This document shows, piece after piece, positions 1-13,400 of a DNA stretch of 64,000 nucleotides. The notes below the pieces were generated by a model. It worked only from the letters and a program-made list of their open reading frames with translations, was not told where the DNA came from and did not search any database. Both the position numbers and the translations under genes were made by a program. Positions within the stretch are counted from its first letter, which is position 1. Each line of letters starts with the position of its first letter. Where the stretch lies: contig JAVSML010024600.1 in the NCBI GenBank assembly GCA_038503035.1, positions 567,240 through 631,239 on the forward strand, given 5' to 3'. This DNA is from Crocodylus rhombifer. Taxonomy: Eukaryota; Chordata; Crocodylia; Crocodylidae.

Positions 1-685
1 TCATCATGAGAAGAGAGGTGGCAATCACACTGAAGTTTCTCTCATGTCAAGACAATTGACGTTGGTAGCCCATACATGGGAGCAAAAAGTGTTCCTTAAA
101 CACTCCTGCTTTCTTTGCAGATATGCAAATAATTCACAATTGGATCTTAAAACTCCTACACTGCTCTCACACCTTAGTAATCTTTGCAGAGCTTGATTCC
201 CTCAGCTCCTTCACCTTCCTCTGACAATAGAAATGTTAGAGCCCCTGTACAATACTAGGTATATACAAATATTAAACCTATAATAAATAATGATGGTGGA
301 ATGCTCTTTTTAACTTCTGATAAATTTTTATATTTGGAGGAGGTCCTCTACAGATAAACAGACCTACTTTAAATCATAAAGTACATTTCCTTGCCACCAG
401 ATTTACCACCAGATGGTTACACAGTACACCATCATAATTCCATTTTCTTTCTTGACAAAGAACCTTTTTACCTTTTTGTGTATTTAATGTTCAGACTTCA
501 AATCCATAGTATTAAAATGAATTTTTTATGCAGAAGAAAATAAATATTTTCCCCTAGTTAGTTTGTTCAAAAGAATAGTATAAGTTAGCTCTTCTTAATT
601 ATTACCAGCAGCTGCTCCAGAAAACTCATCTGTGAAGTCTCAGTGCTATCCTCCAACACCCTTACAAATATACTCAAAGTAAATA
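1..685. other. AT-rich sequence without recognisable gene
   Basis: I see no exon-like coding stretch, RNA gene or clear repeat boundary. Open frames are short and start and stop at random. The block ends where the terminal inverted repeat of the next element begins. Confidence 0.5.
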
Positions 686-1858
686 TACTGTATTTACTCA
701 ACTACAAGATGAGGTTTTTCCCCCCTGAAGGGCAGGGGGGAAAAGCCCTTCATCTTATAATCGAATACAAGAAAATCTCATTAAATACATTGTCTATCTT
801 TAAACTGCTGCCAAAACATCATGTGCTCAGCAATGGAAGCCAACTATGAAGTTGATTAAATGCAGCCAACATTGACCATGACTGTAAAAAACATGACACA
901 CATTAGCCAAACATGCTGGTGAGGACCCACCACAAGGAGATGTTAGTGCAGCCCATTTGAATAAGACATATGGTAATGGCCATTAAAAATACTTTCCCTC
1001 ATTGCCAACTTTTTCAAGTCATGGTGAGCTATGGCATTATATACAGTTCACTCCGTGGGCCCTTCTTTCAGTATGGCACATATGAATAGTGTGGCCCCAC
1101 CCTCCATGAGATGAAGCCAGACCAGGTTGCCCTACACTTCATCTGCATATATATTTTTGGAGCACCCCAGGACTTGTGACAAGAACACCCAGTCATGAGT
1201 GGAGGCTAATTAGCACATGGATTCTTGGGTGGGGCGGGGAGGGCAAGGGTATCTGGAGCACATATACAAACTGAGCAGTGCCGAGCTGTGGGGTCACTAT
1301 GGCTTGAAATGGTGTTGACTCCGGTGGTGCCCAGATCAATGAAATATCCAGTAAATCACAAGCGTTTGGTTTTGGACTAATACCAAGCATAGTTTGTACT
1401 ACATATAAGTAGTAGAAGTGCTGCTCAAAAGTGTATCTGTAGAGTACCTGTGCTAAAACCTGCAGCAGTTTCCTAAAAAAAGTAACATACATCATTTTTG
1501 GATGAACTAAGTTCATGGGTAGTATATTCAAATTGCTACAGCCATGTTTAATCAAGCTTACTGTTTTTAAATTTGCTCCTCACTTCCATGTGTTCTGGGA
1601 GAGCAGGGTCTGACAGTAAGAAGAGGGCGAAGGGGCTGGCCAGGGAAAAATAGGGGGAAGCAGAAAGCAAAGGGCTACCTAATCCCTCCAGAGTTATTTC
1701 CCCGGTTATAGTATTGGGAGAGGTACATATTCAAGACAAACCTCCAATAATTACGTGGAAAGTTATAATAAATTTATAAATTATCCATATGTAGAATCTA
1801 ACTATGAGGAGGTGTCATCTTCTAATCAGGGTTGTCTTCTATTCAAGTAAATATGGTA
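686..1858. mobile_element. DNA transposon remnant with TA-bounded terminal inverted repeats
   Basis: The left end begins TACTGTATTTACTCAACTAC and the reverse complement of the right end begins TACCATATTTACTTGAATAG, so the two ends form a terminal inverted repeat of about 28 bp. Both ends coincide with TA, which fits the TA duplication of Tc1/mariner-type elements. The right half (about 1370-1858) matches 49420-49845 closely enough to align by eye, including the stretch around the phrase TGGATGAACTAAG and the terminal CTATTCA-GTAAATA block. No transposase motif is readable, so the copy is non-autonomous or badly decayed. Superfamily is an inference from the TA ends; the TIR match itself is seen directly. 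Confidence 0.6.
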
Positions 1859-3791
1859 AGTGCTGTTCCAGTGACTTGATAGACAAGTGCATTAGTCCAT
1901 CACACCTTTTGCTCTTTAGTAGGCTGAAATGAAATTTTGGCTTCTGAGGTTTAGATATACTGATTATAGCAGCAAATTTCCAAATGTTTATCATGGTAGA
2001 AAGAAATCCCCTCCACATCAATATGCAGGTTAGAATGACAGGAAAAATGTAACTTTGGGGGTGTTTAGTTAAACTTAAGCTATGTAAAAATAGCAAATGA
2101 GTTTTTTCCTTATACAAAAGTTCAATAAAAATGATCGGATAGGATTAGTGAAAATTAGCTGCACAAAACCTGTATATCATTGGGAAAATGTGTACACTCC
2201 AATCTCTCTTACATTTGTAATTGCTAATATATTATTGCAGTTGTGTATGTAACAAAGTAGAAAATATTATGGTCTACCCTCATTTTTGTGGGTTACATTC
2301 ACTCACTGTTTTCCTAAAGGCTACATTCTGATTTCAGGTATCCATCCAATTACAAAAATTCTTCCCCGTAGAAGAATGCTTGCCAGCAATGGGGTAAAAG
2401 GGTTTGTCCTCCCCCACTTTAGCTGTGCTGTGCATGTACAGTGAGCTCTGAGCTCACTGTTCAGTCAGCATGGGCTCCTGCTGGAGTTCCTTGTGAACAG
2501 TGAGCTCTGAATTTCAACAGCTGATATGGTGATATCTGGCTGGAGCCTCTGGTTTTATGCGTCTTTGGATCCCAGAGGGTGACTGCTGCTGCTGTTCACC
2601 CTTCCCCTCACTTTCTCTCCCCACTAAATTCAGCAGCAGAGGAAAGAAGGAGATGAGCAGGGGGAGCAACATTCACCCCCTGGGCTCTGGAACTTCACAA
2701 AGACAAGGGCTCTGGCCAAACCTCCAGCTGAGAGCGCATTTGCAACATAACCAAACTGTAGTAACTCAGGGATAATACAGACTTCAGACTCTAAAGGAAA
2801 TGGACAAATTTATGTTAGGAGAGTCTGCTTTGCCAACGATGTCTTCTTTGGAATCCACATGTTCCAACAAAAATGACATCCTGAAGCTAATATTCCAGTC
2901 CATTGACATCTCGCCATTAAAAATCCTCTTTCATAACCATTTCTGACATGAAGCATGAAAGAAATTAGCTGGTCAGTAGTCACAGTGTATATCACTAATT
3001 GCAGAAAATGTGTACAAAGAATTACCATCACAACAACCTATGTGGGAAGTACCAGTGCAGAACTAGTACCATGTGTACATGTCTGACCACACATACATGG
3101 CCATCCTCTTGCATGTTCAATTGATATATTATTTTTTCTTACAAACCCACTGTTATCATCATTTAGATCATAAAGCTCTTGGCACAAGATGTGTGTTTTC
3201 TTGTGTATGAAAGTGCCTAAGGGGGCACAAAAAACCTCCCAGCAACATGATGGCAGCCATATGACATGATGGCATATGACTTGATGACATAAATGAATCT
3301 AAATATTTTTCAAGCTTCACTTTTCTGTGAGCGTTGTCCTAGAAAATTATCGATTTCTAAACAACTTTAAAAATCTGTCATCAATGATTAGATTGTAAGT
3401 GTAAAACATTAATATTGTCGCTCTGGTATATAAGTTCATTTGAGAGAGAGAATATTTACAGATAATGTAGAATCACAGAGCACAAGAGATGACATATTTA
3501 TTGATGAAAGCACTGTTTTGTCAATACCATTGAAGCAAAGCTATGTCATATTGAACCGTTTTGTCAGGATGATCTTGCGTAGCGAGCCTTGCATTATGAG
3601 GACTTTTTTTGTGGTTATATATTTTAAAAAATAGTTCTCTTAGAAGGTGCCAGATTGACAACTAAAAAAACACTATCAATAAAAATTGGAAAACTTTTGC
3701 TCTAATACTAGTTAACTAAAAAGGTAGACTCTGCCACCCTTACTTATTTTGCACAATACTTCAGTCCACCAGTGGTCTTATTGTTTCAACA
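1859..3791. other. Non-coding stretch, no assigned repeat
   Basis: Nothing gene-like is visible. The only structured site is the short palindrome at 2438-2460. Confidence 0.45.
2438..2460. repeat. Short perfect palindrome with nearby direct copy
   Basis: The arms ACAGTGAGCTC and GAGCTCACTGT are perfect 11-bp inverted repeats around a single T. The half-site ACAGTGAGCTCTGA recurs at about 2497-2510. It may be a chance structure or the relic of a small inverted duplication. No function is inferred. Confidence 0.6.
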
Positions 3792-4011
3792 CTGGCTGCA
3801 TCTACACGAGATGCTGTTTACACAGTTGCTACTGTGCAGTCATTTAGTACTTGCATACACAAGTGCTAAATGACTGCTCAGTAACCAGAGATACTGCACA
3901 GTAGCATCCCCAAATGGCTTCCTGGTGACACTGACTGCACAGTAACTCCTTATTACTATGCAGTAGTGTCGCATCACGCTTCCTGCCAGCGTCTCATGTA
4001 GATGCAGCCAG
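3792..4011. mobile_element. Palindromic MITE, GCATCTACAC family
   Basis: The left end CTGGCTGCATCTACACGAGA is matched by the reverse complement of the right end, CTGGCTGCATCTACATGAGA, giving an inverted repeat of roughly 25 bp with about two mismatches. The interior is itself loosely palindromic, with repeated motifs such as ACTGCACAGTA and CTAAATGACTG on both strands. It has no coding capacity. A clear target duplication could not be identified, so the superfamily is left open. A diverged relative lies at 32319-32552. Confidence 0.65.
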
Positions 4012-5089
4012 AATGGACTGAATAAGAGAAAAGTGCTACATAGCTGGCCACCAGAGTGTTTAAAGAGAGTATCCTGGAACATTAAAACCTTCAAAGATGC
4101 ATATCTGTGCCTGATAACCACATTTTCTCTCTCATAAAATACATCATAACATAATGGTTCAAATTTAGCAGCAAAATGTCTTCAAGTTTCAGACTTCACT
4201 GATGTGGGGCTGAAAGTATCTGTACCATTTCCAATTTCCTATTCCACTGAGCCCTTAAACCTCTGCCAGACTCCTTTCCCTTTCCCATTATGCAGGTTTT
4301 AGGTAAATCTGTATTTATGGAGAAGTAAGATTTTAAAGAAACTGATCTTATTTATCTTTCAAATTGGCCCTCTTGAGGCATATGCAATATTGTGGTGCAG
4401 TTTTAAAAGTGACAGCAGAAGTTCAAAAGCTCTTCTGATAGAAAGCATGACCATAATGAAAAAAAGATGCCCCATCTTTCTGTTGATGAGTTAAGTATAC
4501 ATTTTCAGTACTTCAATATTTACTAGGCTGAAAGCTTCATTGTTCCTTAGAATTTACAGGTAACCAAAAAGGCTACATCACAGAGTTAGGGATCTTTCAC
4601 TCAGATTTCACTCAGTAAGATTTCAAATGATCTTAGCCATGAAATTGCTATTCTATACCCAGATAAATCTTTTAAAATTACTTGACTTTGCGATGAGTTA
4701 TGCAACTCTATGAGGAAGGGCTTTGGTGTGGCCAGAGGACAGAACACAAGTCTGAACATAAAGTTCATAGGTTGTTTAAAGGTCTACTGTATACTGATGC
4801 TAATGCTTCTTGGTTCAGAGGCATACTTGAGCAGCAGTTGTGCATGGGGCAGCCTCAGTGGCAGGCCAGCCAGAGACTATCAAAGCACCACAGCGCCTAT
4901 AGTTTTAGCACCCTCACCACCTCAGCAGATGGGACTGATGCTCCAGTCACCCCTCATTAGTTACACTGCTATCTGTGTATGTCCTCCCTGGGCATGTCTC
5001 CAAGAGTGAGAATCCACATTTCCCTGGGGGCAAAGAGCAGCAGCACATATTGTCCCCAGAAACCACCCATTTATTGTCCTGCTTGTCCC
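4012..5089. other. Non-coding stretch before CR1 remnant
   Basis: No gene or repeat boundary is recognisable. Overlapping short open frames at 4700-5010 have no recognisable protein features and sit in ordinary sequence. Confidence 0.4.
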
Positions 5090-5287
5090 CAGTGAAGAAG
5101 TTCTTTCTTATGTCCAGCCTGAATCAGTCGTGCCAGAGTTTGTGACTGTTCAATCTTGTCATCCCTTGGGGTGCTCTGGTGAACAGACGTTCCCCCAGAT
5201 CCTGATGAGCACTCCTGATAAACTTATAGGTGGCCACCAGATCACCCCTGAGCCTGTGCTTTTCCAGGCTGAAGAGCCCCATGGCTC

Positions 5288-6116
5288 TCAGCCTCTCATC
5301 ATAAAGTCTGTTTTCCTGACCTCTGATCTCCTCTGCACCCTCTCAAGCTTCTCCACATCCTTTTTGAATTGTGGAGCCCCAAACTGGACACAGTACTCCA
5401 GCTGTGGCCTCACCAAGGTCGAGTACAATGGGAGAATGACGTACCGGGATTTGCTTGAGAGGCATCTATGCATGCAAGCCAGCGTTTTGCTTGCTTTACT
5501 AGCTGCAGCTTCACACTGAAGATTCATGTTCATCATGTGGTCAACCATGACCCCCAAGTCCCTCTCATCTGTAGTGCTAACCAGCGTAACAGTGCCGAGC
5601 CTATAAGGATGCTGCAGGTTTTTCCTCCCAAGGTGGAGAGCCTTGCATTTTTCGGTGTTAAACACCATCAGGTTCTTGTCCGCACATTTCATGAGCCTGT
5701 CAAGATGCACCTGGATCACCCTCTTATCCTCAGGTGTGGATGCTTTACCCCAGAGTTTGGTGTCATCAGTGAACTTGGCCAGTCCACTTCTGACACCAAT
5801 TTCCATATCATTGATAAAGATGTTAAATAGTATGGGCTCTAGGACAGAGGCTTGAGGAACCCCACTGGTCCCTCCGGCACACCAGGATGATTGGATCCCA
5901 TTGACCACTGCCCTCTGGGTCCTAATATGACCCATTGACCACTGCCCTCTGGGTCCTAATATGGAGCCAGTTCCCCAGCCAGCAGATTGTGGTTAGGTCG
6001 AGGCCGCAGTTAGCCAGTTTAGCCAAGAGTTGATTGTGTGATACCAGATCAAAGGCTTTTTTAAAGTCAAGATACACAACGTCATTCTCTTCCCCCTTCT
6101 GGAGGGGATAAGTCAC
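5288..6116 (-). pseudogene. CR1 reverse transcriptase fragment, frameshifted
   Basis: Two minus-strand frames carry RT motifs. The upstream one (5922-6116) has YLDFKKAFD, the catalytic motif A. The downstream one (5288-5935) has the SGVPQ-type motif and AKFTDDTKL at the catalytic DD position, followed by the CR1 connection region. The break between frames falls at the 34-bp duplication (5897-5964). This is a dead copy, identified by family resemblance to the intact frame at 43636-45054. Confidence 0.85.
5897..5964. repeat. 34-bp tandem duplication inside CR1
   Basis: A 34-bp unit beginning CCCATTGACCACTGCCCTCT occurs twice head to tail (5897-5930 and 5931-5964) with essentially no difference between copies. 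It is absent from the other CR1 copies here, so it arose locally. 34 is not a multiple of three, so it shifts the reading frame. Confidence 0.9.
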
Positions 6117-6370
6117 CTACCTGGTCATAAAAGGAAATGAGACTGGTCAAGCAAGACCTACCTGCAACAACCCATGCTGGGTATCCCTCAGGATATTGCC
6201 TTCAGCTAGTCTGTTAAGAACGGCCTCTTTGATAATCTTTTCCAAGACCTTCCCCAGAATATAGGTCAGCCTGATGGGCCTGTAGTTTGTCAGGTCTACT
6301 TTCCTTCTTTCTTGAAGATAGGCACAACATCTTCAAGTCTTCAATATAGCAGCACAGACCCTGGCCAGCA

Positions 6371-6906
6371 GCTGAAGTGTGTTTCCAGCTAGCCAGACTC
6401 TGGTTTTCAGAGGTGCAAGCTGCCATCACGTGTGCCACCCCACTTTTTTAAGATGAGGGTTTTTTGACATTGGGATTTGCCTGCATATGTAGCATGTGTG
6501 TGGTGCAGTGCCACAGATGGGTCTGTGGTACTACATATCACACATCTGAGTGGACACACCCCCTGCGGTTTGTCAAAGTAGCCTGACATAGGTATGATGT
6601 AAGAGTCTTCTGAGTAGTCCCCATTTGCTCTCATTGGCCAAAAACTAGTTGGCGTTGTGGTATACAAAGCTTTACCTATACATTGTGAAATGACTGGAAC
6701 AGCCATACATTGTGATGCTCTGGTCTTAGCAGGCAAGATTTATAGCCAAACTCTGCCAACAGGATGACAGACACAAGGTAGCCAAACCATAGCAGATGAT
6801 TGGTCTTATGCCTTATACAACTCAGAATTTACAGGAGGCTCTGGGAGGTGCTGCTGCCTAGCAATGAAAGCACTGGGATGAGAGACTGGAGCCCTGTGCT
6901 TTCCTT
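6371..6906. other. Non-coding stretch between CR1 and hAT element
   Basis: No gene seen. It includes a short frame at 6407-6736 without recognisable domains. Confidence 0.4.
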
Positions 6907-7488
6907 CAGTGGTTCTCAACCTTTTTTATACTGTGGACAGCAAACTCACTCAAAGAATTTTGGTGGACTGGGTATAGAAATAACCTAATTTACATATTTA
7001 AATTTCATTTACGTATTTCCATGTAATTGTTACGTAGGGGCAGAGTTGTGAGGATCAAATTGGGTTGGGGCACCACAGCTGTGGGCAGCAGGGGACCCTG
7101 CAGGGGAAGGGGCTGTGCAGACAGTGGCCTAGAGGGATCCAGTTGGGGTTGCCTGGAAAGAAGGGGCTCCGCTCCCTCCCCTAGGAGCAAGCAGAAGAGC
7201 TGCCTCCCTGCCCTCCACCCTGGGCGTTTCCCCGCCCGCATTCCCCTGCTCCCAGCCACAGGTGGGGCTGCGGGGTCCTGCCTGGCCCAGCATGGGCCCT
7301 GGTATCTGCTGCGCAGGTAGAGCCTTGCTGGGTGCAGCCGTGGCAGCAGGACCAGGATGGGGCATACAGAGCTATCTGCCTCCCTCCCAGGGGTGCCCCA
7401 CCATCCAACTTTCACCCCATGCCATGACCCAGCAGCTAACCCTTTGTGGCCCAGTACTGGGCTGTGGTCCAGTGGTTGGGTACCTCTG
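6907..7488. mobile_element. Non-autonomous hAT element
   Basis: The left end CAGTGGTTCTCAACCTTTTT is a well-known style of hAT/Charlie terminus, and the right end finishes CAACCACTGG-type sequence followed by CTCTG when read inward on the other strand. Flanking octamers CTTTCCTT (6899-6906) and CTCTATTT (7489-7496) agree at 5 of 8 positions, compatible with an aged 8-bp duplication. The interior (7020-7480) is GC-rich, which produces many overlapping meaningless open frames on both strands. No transposase is readable. Confidence 0.65.
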
Positions 7489-9368
7489 CTCTATTTCTGG
7501 CTCTGACACTGCTCTGTAGGGTGACTTGGGCAAGTTATTTCCTTTTTTGTGCCTCCATGTCCTTCCAGTAACATGGAGATAATCTTAATGAGCTGCTCTA
7601 CTGGTTTCATTGAACATGACCCTAGAATACTTGTGTCTTAGATGAAGTTTAATCTGTTTGCCCACTTGCAGCCAGAATTTCTTTCCCCTGAAATTGAGTC
7701 CAAAACTTGAATTTATTGGAAGCAGAATCAGCCATTCCTTTTGGTATTAAATGCTAAATGAAATGACACAAGTAGTATTTTTCAAGTTCTTGTCTGTGTT
7801 TTAAACTTAGGACCTAGTTTAGTTGGCTGCGGTGGCTTTCATATTGATTTCAATGGGAAGATGCTTATGCCCGGAGATAACATTTGGAACTGTATGTTTT
7901 TTAACACTGTTGCTCGTCTTTCTCCCCCATCTCCTCCATTGTTTCCTCCAATTACCATTCATAACTTGTTCCTATTTTAATGGAATAATGGCATTAAAAT
8001 TGTGACTATACTAAGCCTTCATAGTCTATGAAAAAAAGACAATTTCATTCAAGGAGTTCATTTTTTCTTTTAAAAAGTTACTATATCAAGCTCCTATAGC
8101 AAATTTCCATTGTAATACAGCTAAAGGAAAAAGAAAACTGGATGAGGGAACTACAATGTAGTGTAGGTATAGTTTGTAGTATATTGATAATAGTGTTCTA
8201 TGCTGGTGATGGCCAATATTATGACTAATGTAGTAATACTCATATTTTGGTATGAATGTTCAGAGACAACCTACCTCTCAAAGTTTTCTACTAAATGAAC
8301 AAAGTCCACTCCTTTAAAAATATGTTTTGAAATACTCTCTCATCCCTGCCCCCAGTTTAGAAGTGATGCCCTTGTAAAGGTTGTGGTTGCTATAATGCCA
8401 TCCCATGTGGTGAGTGATCCTTCCTGACAGTTAATGCTGTAAAGCACAAGGGACAACATTTCTTTTGTGGGAGGGAGGAGGCTGGGAAATACTAAGACCA
8501 TAATGTTCCAGAGTGGATGATAAATGTATGGAAGCTTTCAAATGAGGAACTCTTCAGGGGGAAAAATTCCCAGTATATCTGCAGATATAAATGAGTACTC
8601 AATGGACCAATAATATATTTCTACAGTTGGCAGAATATTTCATAAAAAAATTGAGAGAAAAAGAATGCTCTCAATTTTGTGCTTCTCTGCTATTTGCAAT
8701 TACTTAGTACACAATATGCTTTTAAGAGCATCATCTTGAAAAACAGAGTACATTATACAGACATTGTGTAGAAATCTACAACCACAGTATCCTGAAAGGA
8801 AGCACTCATAAGAATAAGTCTTTTATTTTACATCTAAACCCAACAATATATTTTTATGAGATGATTTATTCTGGCATTGCAGTGGTTATATTTTGGAAGA
8901 GCCAAGTTAGAAGGAGGGCACTGAGATATCTGAAAACGTATTTTGATCAAAAAATCATCATTGACACAATTTATTGCCATACAAATGCACAATACCAGTT
9001 TCTTATTAATGTAAGTTAATTTATGTTTAAGGTCTGACAAAATCTGACTGCACAGTAGTCATGGCGTTCTAATGAATGTGAAACAGGAAATGAGCAGACA
9101 AGGTTCTGGCTGTGTCCTTAGACCGACACAACTGTAACCAACACCCACAGAACAGGAAAAGACTGTGTTAAGTACCTTGGGATAGACTTTAGGGTGACCT
9201 ATAGTAAATATTCTACTGTATTTAAGTGAAAAATATAACCGAAAGCTTAGTAGATGGTTCTGTTCAATCTATTTAGACACACATACAAGACTTACCTGTA
9301 CTTTAGTACCTCAGGTGTTAAAGAAGCCCAAGGTAGGAGTGCTCTAACTTTCAAGCTTTAATCTAGAT
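7489..9368. other. Non-coding stretch, no assigned repeat
   Basis: AT-rich sequence with no gene, RNA or boundary that I recognise. Confidence 0.4.
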
Positions 9369-10411
9369 CGGGGCAAGCAAAGTATGGCCCGCGGGCCAGA
9401 TCCAACCCATGAGGCAATTTCATCCAACCCACAGGCACCTACTAATTAACTGTATCCAGCCCAGCCCACATGCCTTACTCCCACCCATGTGTGTGGGAGG
9501 GCCCTGGCCCAGCCAGCATGTCTAGCTTCTGGGTGGGGCTGCTTCTGCCACTGCTGCAGCCACTGAGGGGCTTGCTTGACTTCCCCAGTGTCCAGCAGCG
9601 CCTCCTCCTGCCCTGCTGCTGCGCTCACTTTGGGCAGCAAGTAGGGAAGCAGTGGCAGGGGGCAGGGGGAGCTGCAGCTGGGTGGGAGCAAGGAGCCTGG
9701 AGTTGAAGTTGGCAGGAGCACGGGCCCCAGGGCCTGAGCATGGAGCTTGGACAGGCAGGGTGTGGGGTTTGTGGGGTGTGAGGGCACTGGGCAGCGTGAG
9801 GGAGGTGAGGACCACCCCAGACACTCCCCCACATGGTGCGCAGCCTGTGTCAGCAGTGACAGCAGCAGCAGGGGCCAGGGCCTTGGGTTGCTCATGGCCC
9901 ACACAGGCATTGCTATCCAGTGGTGCACAGCTCCAGCCAGTTCCAGGAACTGCACATGGTAGCAAGGAGCACAGCCAGGCTGGCTCACCTCTATCATGCA
10001 GGGCTCCCCGCAACTCACATCCAGGGTCTTATGCTCCATATGCAGCTCCTAGACTCGCATACCCCTGTGTGGAAGCCCACCTCTGTATAAAGTGTGCATA
10101 CAAAAATAAATCAGGACAAAAATATTTTTTGAAATAAAATTAAAATATATTACAGTAGATGTTTTATTTTTATTATATGATTCCCTGCCCCCTGGTTCCA
10201 AGATGGCAAACCCCTCTCCCAAAAGGAGTATTTCCAGAGGTAAGGGGAGGGATTTCTGGTGGCAGAGGTTGGGGGTTGGGGTGAGACTTTTGGTCCCAAG
10301 ATAGTGACTGGGGCGGAGCTCCTGTCAAGGGGTGGGGCTACCATTGTGGCCCTCAATAGCTCACTAAAATTCATTAAGCGGCCTTCCAGCCAAAATAATT
10401 GCCCACCCCTG
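9369..10411. mobile_element. Non-autonomous hAT element, family A copy 1
   Basis: The left end CGGGGCAAGCAAAGTATGGC, with the following GGCCCGCGGGCC, is typical of hAT/Charlie-like termini (the leading CAG appears mutated). The right end is TTGCCCACCCCTG. Flanking octamers ATCTAGAT and GGCTAGAG share CTAGA. The last ~300 bp align by eye with the last ~300 bp of the element at 38942-40350, including TGGTTCCAAGATG-like and AAGGGGTGG blocks. The middle is GC-rich with no transposase, so the overlapping frames on both strands at 9446-10137 are not taken as genes. Confidence 0.7.
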
Positions 10412-13400
10412 GGCTAGAGGCCTTCCAATGTTCCCACCCACGTACCAGGCCAGGTGTCTCTAGCCCTGGACTCTTCTGGCCCTGCCCACAACCCAGGCTG
10501 ACCAAGTAACACTGAATTGATGGGATGTCAGTGGAAGGTGACCTACTGTGAGTCATGATGGGATGTGGTACAGATGTTTGCTATGGAGCTCTAAACTACT
10601 GTGCTAAAGTCCAATACCACATCCATCCAGGGTTATCTTAGAGCAGTATCTGCCATTTTTACAGTGCTCTATGTGCCCTGACCATCTGTTTGGTTACAGC
10701 TGTAGAGTGCTTTCTGCGTGTTAACTGCACAATAAATGTAACTTCTGTACCTAGCCTCAGAGCTCCACCATGGAATTAAAGTTGGAGAATCCAGTCTAGA
10801 CTATCTACTCTTTCCTTACCAATACAGCATTGTTCACAATAGTACCTTTTGATGCCGACTGGGTTTAAAAGTTCCAAATAAAGAAGAGAAGGATTAAGAT
10901 GTATTTAAGGAGGAGGCTTGAATTTTATTCCCAACTTTATTAGAGGTTTCCAAAATCAAGTAATTTAAACTAATGAGTTCAGACTCAGTCTCCCAAAATG
11001 TAAAGTGAGACAGTTATACTACTTTGTCTCCCAATATTATGTGAGGGTTAATTTATTAATGCTTTGTAGAGATTTTTGGAGCTTAGACAGAATGACCAGC
11101 CAATCTGAAAAGGTCCTTACAGCTCCTATTAAGGATAGCAGGCACTCATCACCATGAAGAACTGGAGTATAGGAAATGCAAAGGATTATATCCCTGTGCT
11201 CATAAATCTCTCACATTCAGAAACACTTGTTCCCATCTGCCAACCATCTTTCCACATTTTCCATGCTGTAATCTTTCTCCTGCATTTGCAACCATTTTCT
11301 ATTTCATTCTAGCCTATAGTTCACTATCTCCAATATCCAAAAATGATTAGACCTATATAACTGTAGATTGCACAGATTGGCACAAGTGTAAACTCCAGTG
11401 CATTCTTGTAAACATACCTCTATGTATGTTCAGCTTACAATTCACTTGAGTATGTATGAGCAGTATGTACCTAAAACACATGAACACATTTTGATAATCT
11501 GGCCCTAAATATTTGCATTCCGGAGTGTCTTTAGACTTATAAAAGTACATAGTATGGCTGTAAACACGATTTTATCAATAAATTACATCTGTACAACAAT
11601 TCAGATCTACTTATGATTACCACCAGGACATGCCTTTGCTCAAAACCTCTGCTTATCAGATATGATTGCTTCTACAGTACTATACAATTGTGAAGATAAG
11701 AGGATATTATTCTCTGGCATTCTATTCTTCCTCTCTAGAAAACATAAATGTCTCTAATTTTTATATTTTCCTTCATATTTTATCCATAGTGTGCCAGTGT
11801 CTACTAGCTTGTCAATCATGCTTTAAAGTATAGCAAAACTCCAAATTAAATTGGGAAAGGATGGCAAAACATGTTACTCGCTTATTCTGTAATCAAATGT
11901 CTCCCTAGGTCTAATCAGTAAGAAGACAAGCTGACTGAAGTGCTGGTGTACATCTTTACATGATATTCTCAGTGTCAGCTGAACCAAGCAAAAGATTGTG
12001 TGGAGGCTGACTCCTTTGAGGCCTGCTGCAGTATTGATTCTTTATTAATCTACTCAGTAGCAAATAAGGAATTCTGCATGATTATTCAAACATGCTGCTG
12101 AAAACACTAAGCAGTATCCTTTGCTTAGCAATGCCTTTTCCCACCAATTTTAATTTACACTTTAAGAAACAGATCAGTATAATTTTGAAATAGACAATTG
12201 ACTACTGAGTCAAACAAGGCATATTTCTGCTGAAGAGCTGTACAAATTATTGAAAATTTCTTTTTCTGCTTCTACTTGGATATTGATTCATTTCTATCTA
12301 TTTTCTAAAGAAAGAAAATTGTAATTATAGCAGCTCTGTTCATGCTACTATACTTAAAGGTCGATCAGGTTTTCCATTATTAACCCCTATTGTCATAGGT
12401 TTCTAAACTCAGCAGTAGTTTGGCACTCAAGAGCTCAGCTGTTTGTCAGTTTCTGAATTCTAAAGAAAGATACATATTTAAAACACTTGGGACCAAATTC
12501 TTCTCTCAATTACCCTGATATAAATCTGGATTTGTACCATAGTAACTGAGAGCAGATTGTATCTCATTTGTGTAGTCTTCTAACAATAAATATATAAAAA
12601 GTATTAAAATGTAAGTACCAGTCTTTATGGATTCATAATATGATGTTGAGTCATTTTAGCTGTTTGGAACAAATAGGACAATGTCAGTTACTTTAATAGC
12701 TGCAACACCTGGTTAATCCTTCCTTTTTAAAAAACTATTAGATTTTGTAATTCCCTAGCAGCCTGTAAGGATGCCAAGGAACCTTCACAGCTCTTTTTAA
12801 GACTTACTAGTTATTTTCATACTATATTGTTATTTAGGGGGAAGAGAAAAATTCTCATCACAGTTGTGTTCTCTAAATCAGCATTTCTTAATATATTGGA
12901 CATCCCCTCTGGGTAGAATGCAAAGGGTGAACTGGGTTAAAGAGGATAGAAGATGATCAGGTGGATTGGACTATAGCAACATATGGTAAGATTGTAGGGA
13001 GGTGGCAATGGGTAGAGATGTGATTGGTTTAATTTTTCTTGTTGGAAAGTCATCTTACAAAAATCTGTGAACTACTAGATGAGATGATGTTACATTTCTG
13101 GATTAGCTAGCACAATGCAAATATAGCCAGTGCTCACACTGATATACTTGGGCTGACTATCAGGCCCCATTTCAGGTTACTGTGCTTTTAGTAAAAGAAA
13201 GTTTTATTTAGCATAGCATTGATTTCAAGATCCCACCAAAGTAATTAGACACACTCCCATTTATTTCTATGGATTTAGGATCAGGTTTTAAAAATGTAGG
13301 TGGGATTTTCATCTCTGGCCTAAATCTGCTTCCCATAAAATCAATGGTAAAATGCATTTTTTGAGGAAAAGTTCTCATACGTTCTGCCTTTAAATATACT

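Larger units (their letters stand above)
5090..6370 (-). mobile_element. CR1 LINE, decayed copy lacking both ends
   Basis: This is a non-LTR retrotransposon of the CR1 clade in minus orientation, an older cousin of the copy at 43534-45057; the two align from the tail of the reverse transcriptase gene (about 5092) up to the FKKG region (about 6310). The coding frame is broken by small indels and a tandem duplication. The usual CR1 3' end, with its short microsatellite, is missing at the 5090 edge. CR1 copies are normally truncated at the 5' end only, so the loss suggests a later deletion or rearrangement. Confidence 0.9.

Noticed and set aside
9446..10137. Overlapping frames of 161-197 codons on both strands
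   Set aside because: They fall inside the GC-rich core of a hAT element and have no recognisable motif.
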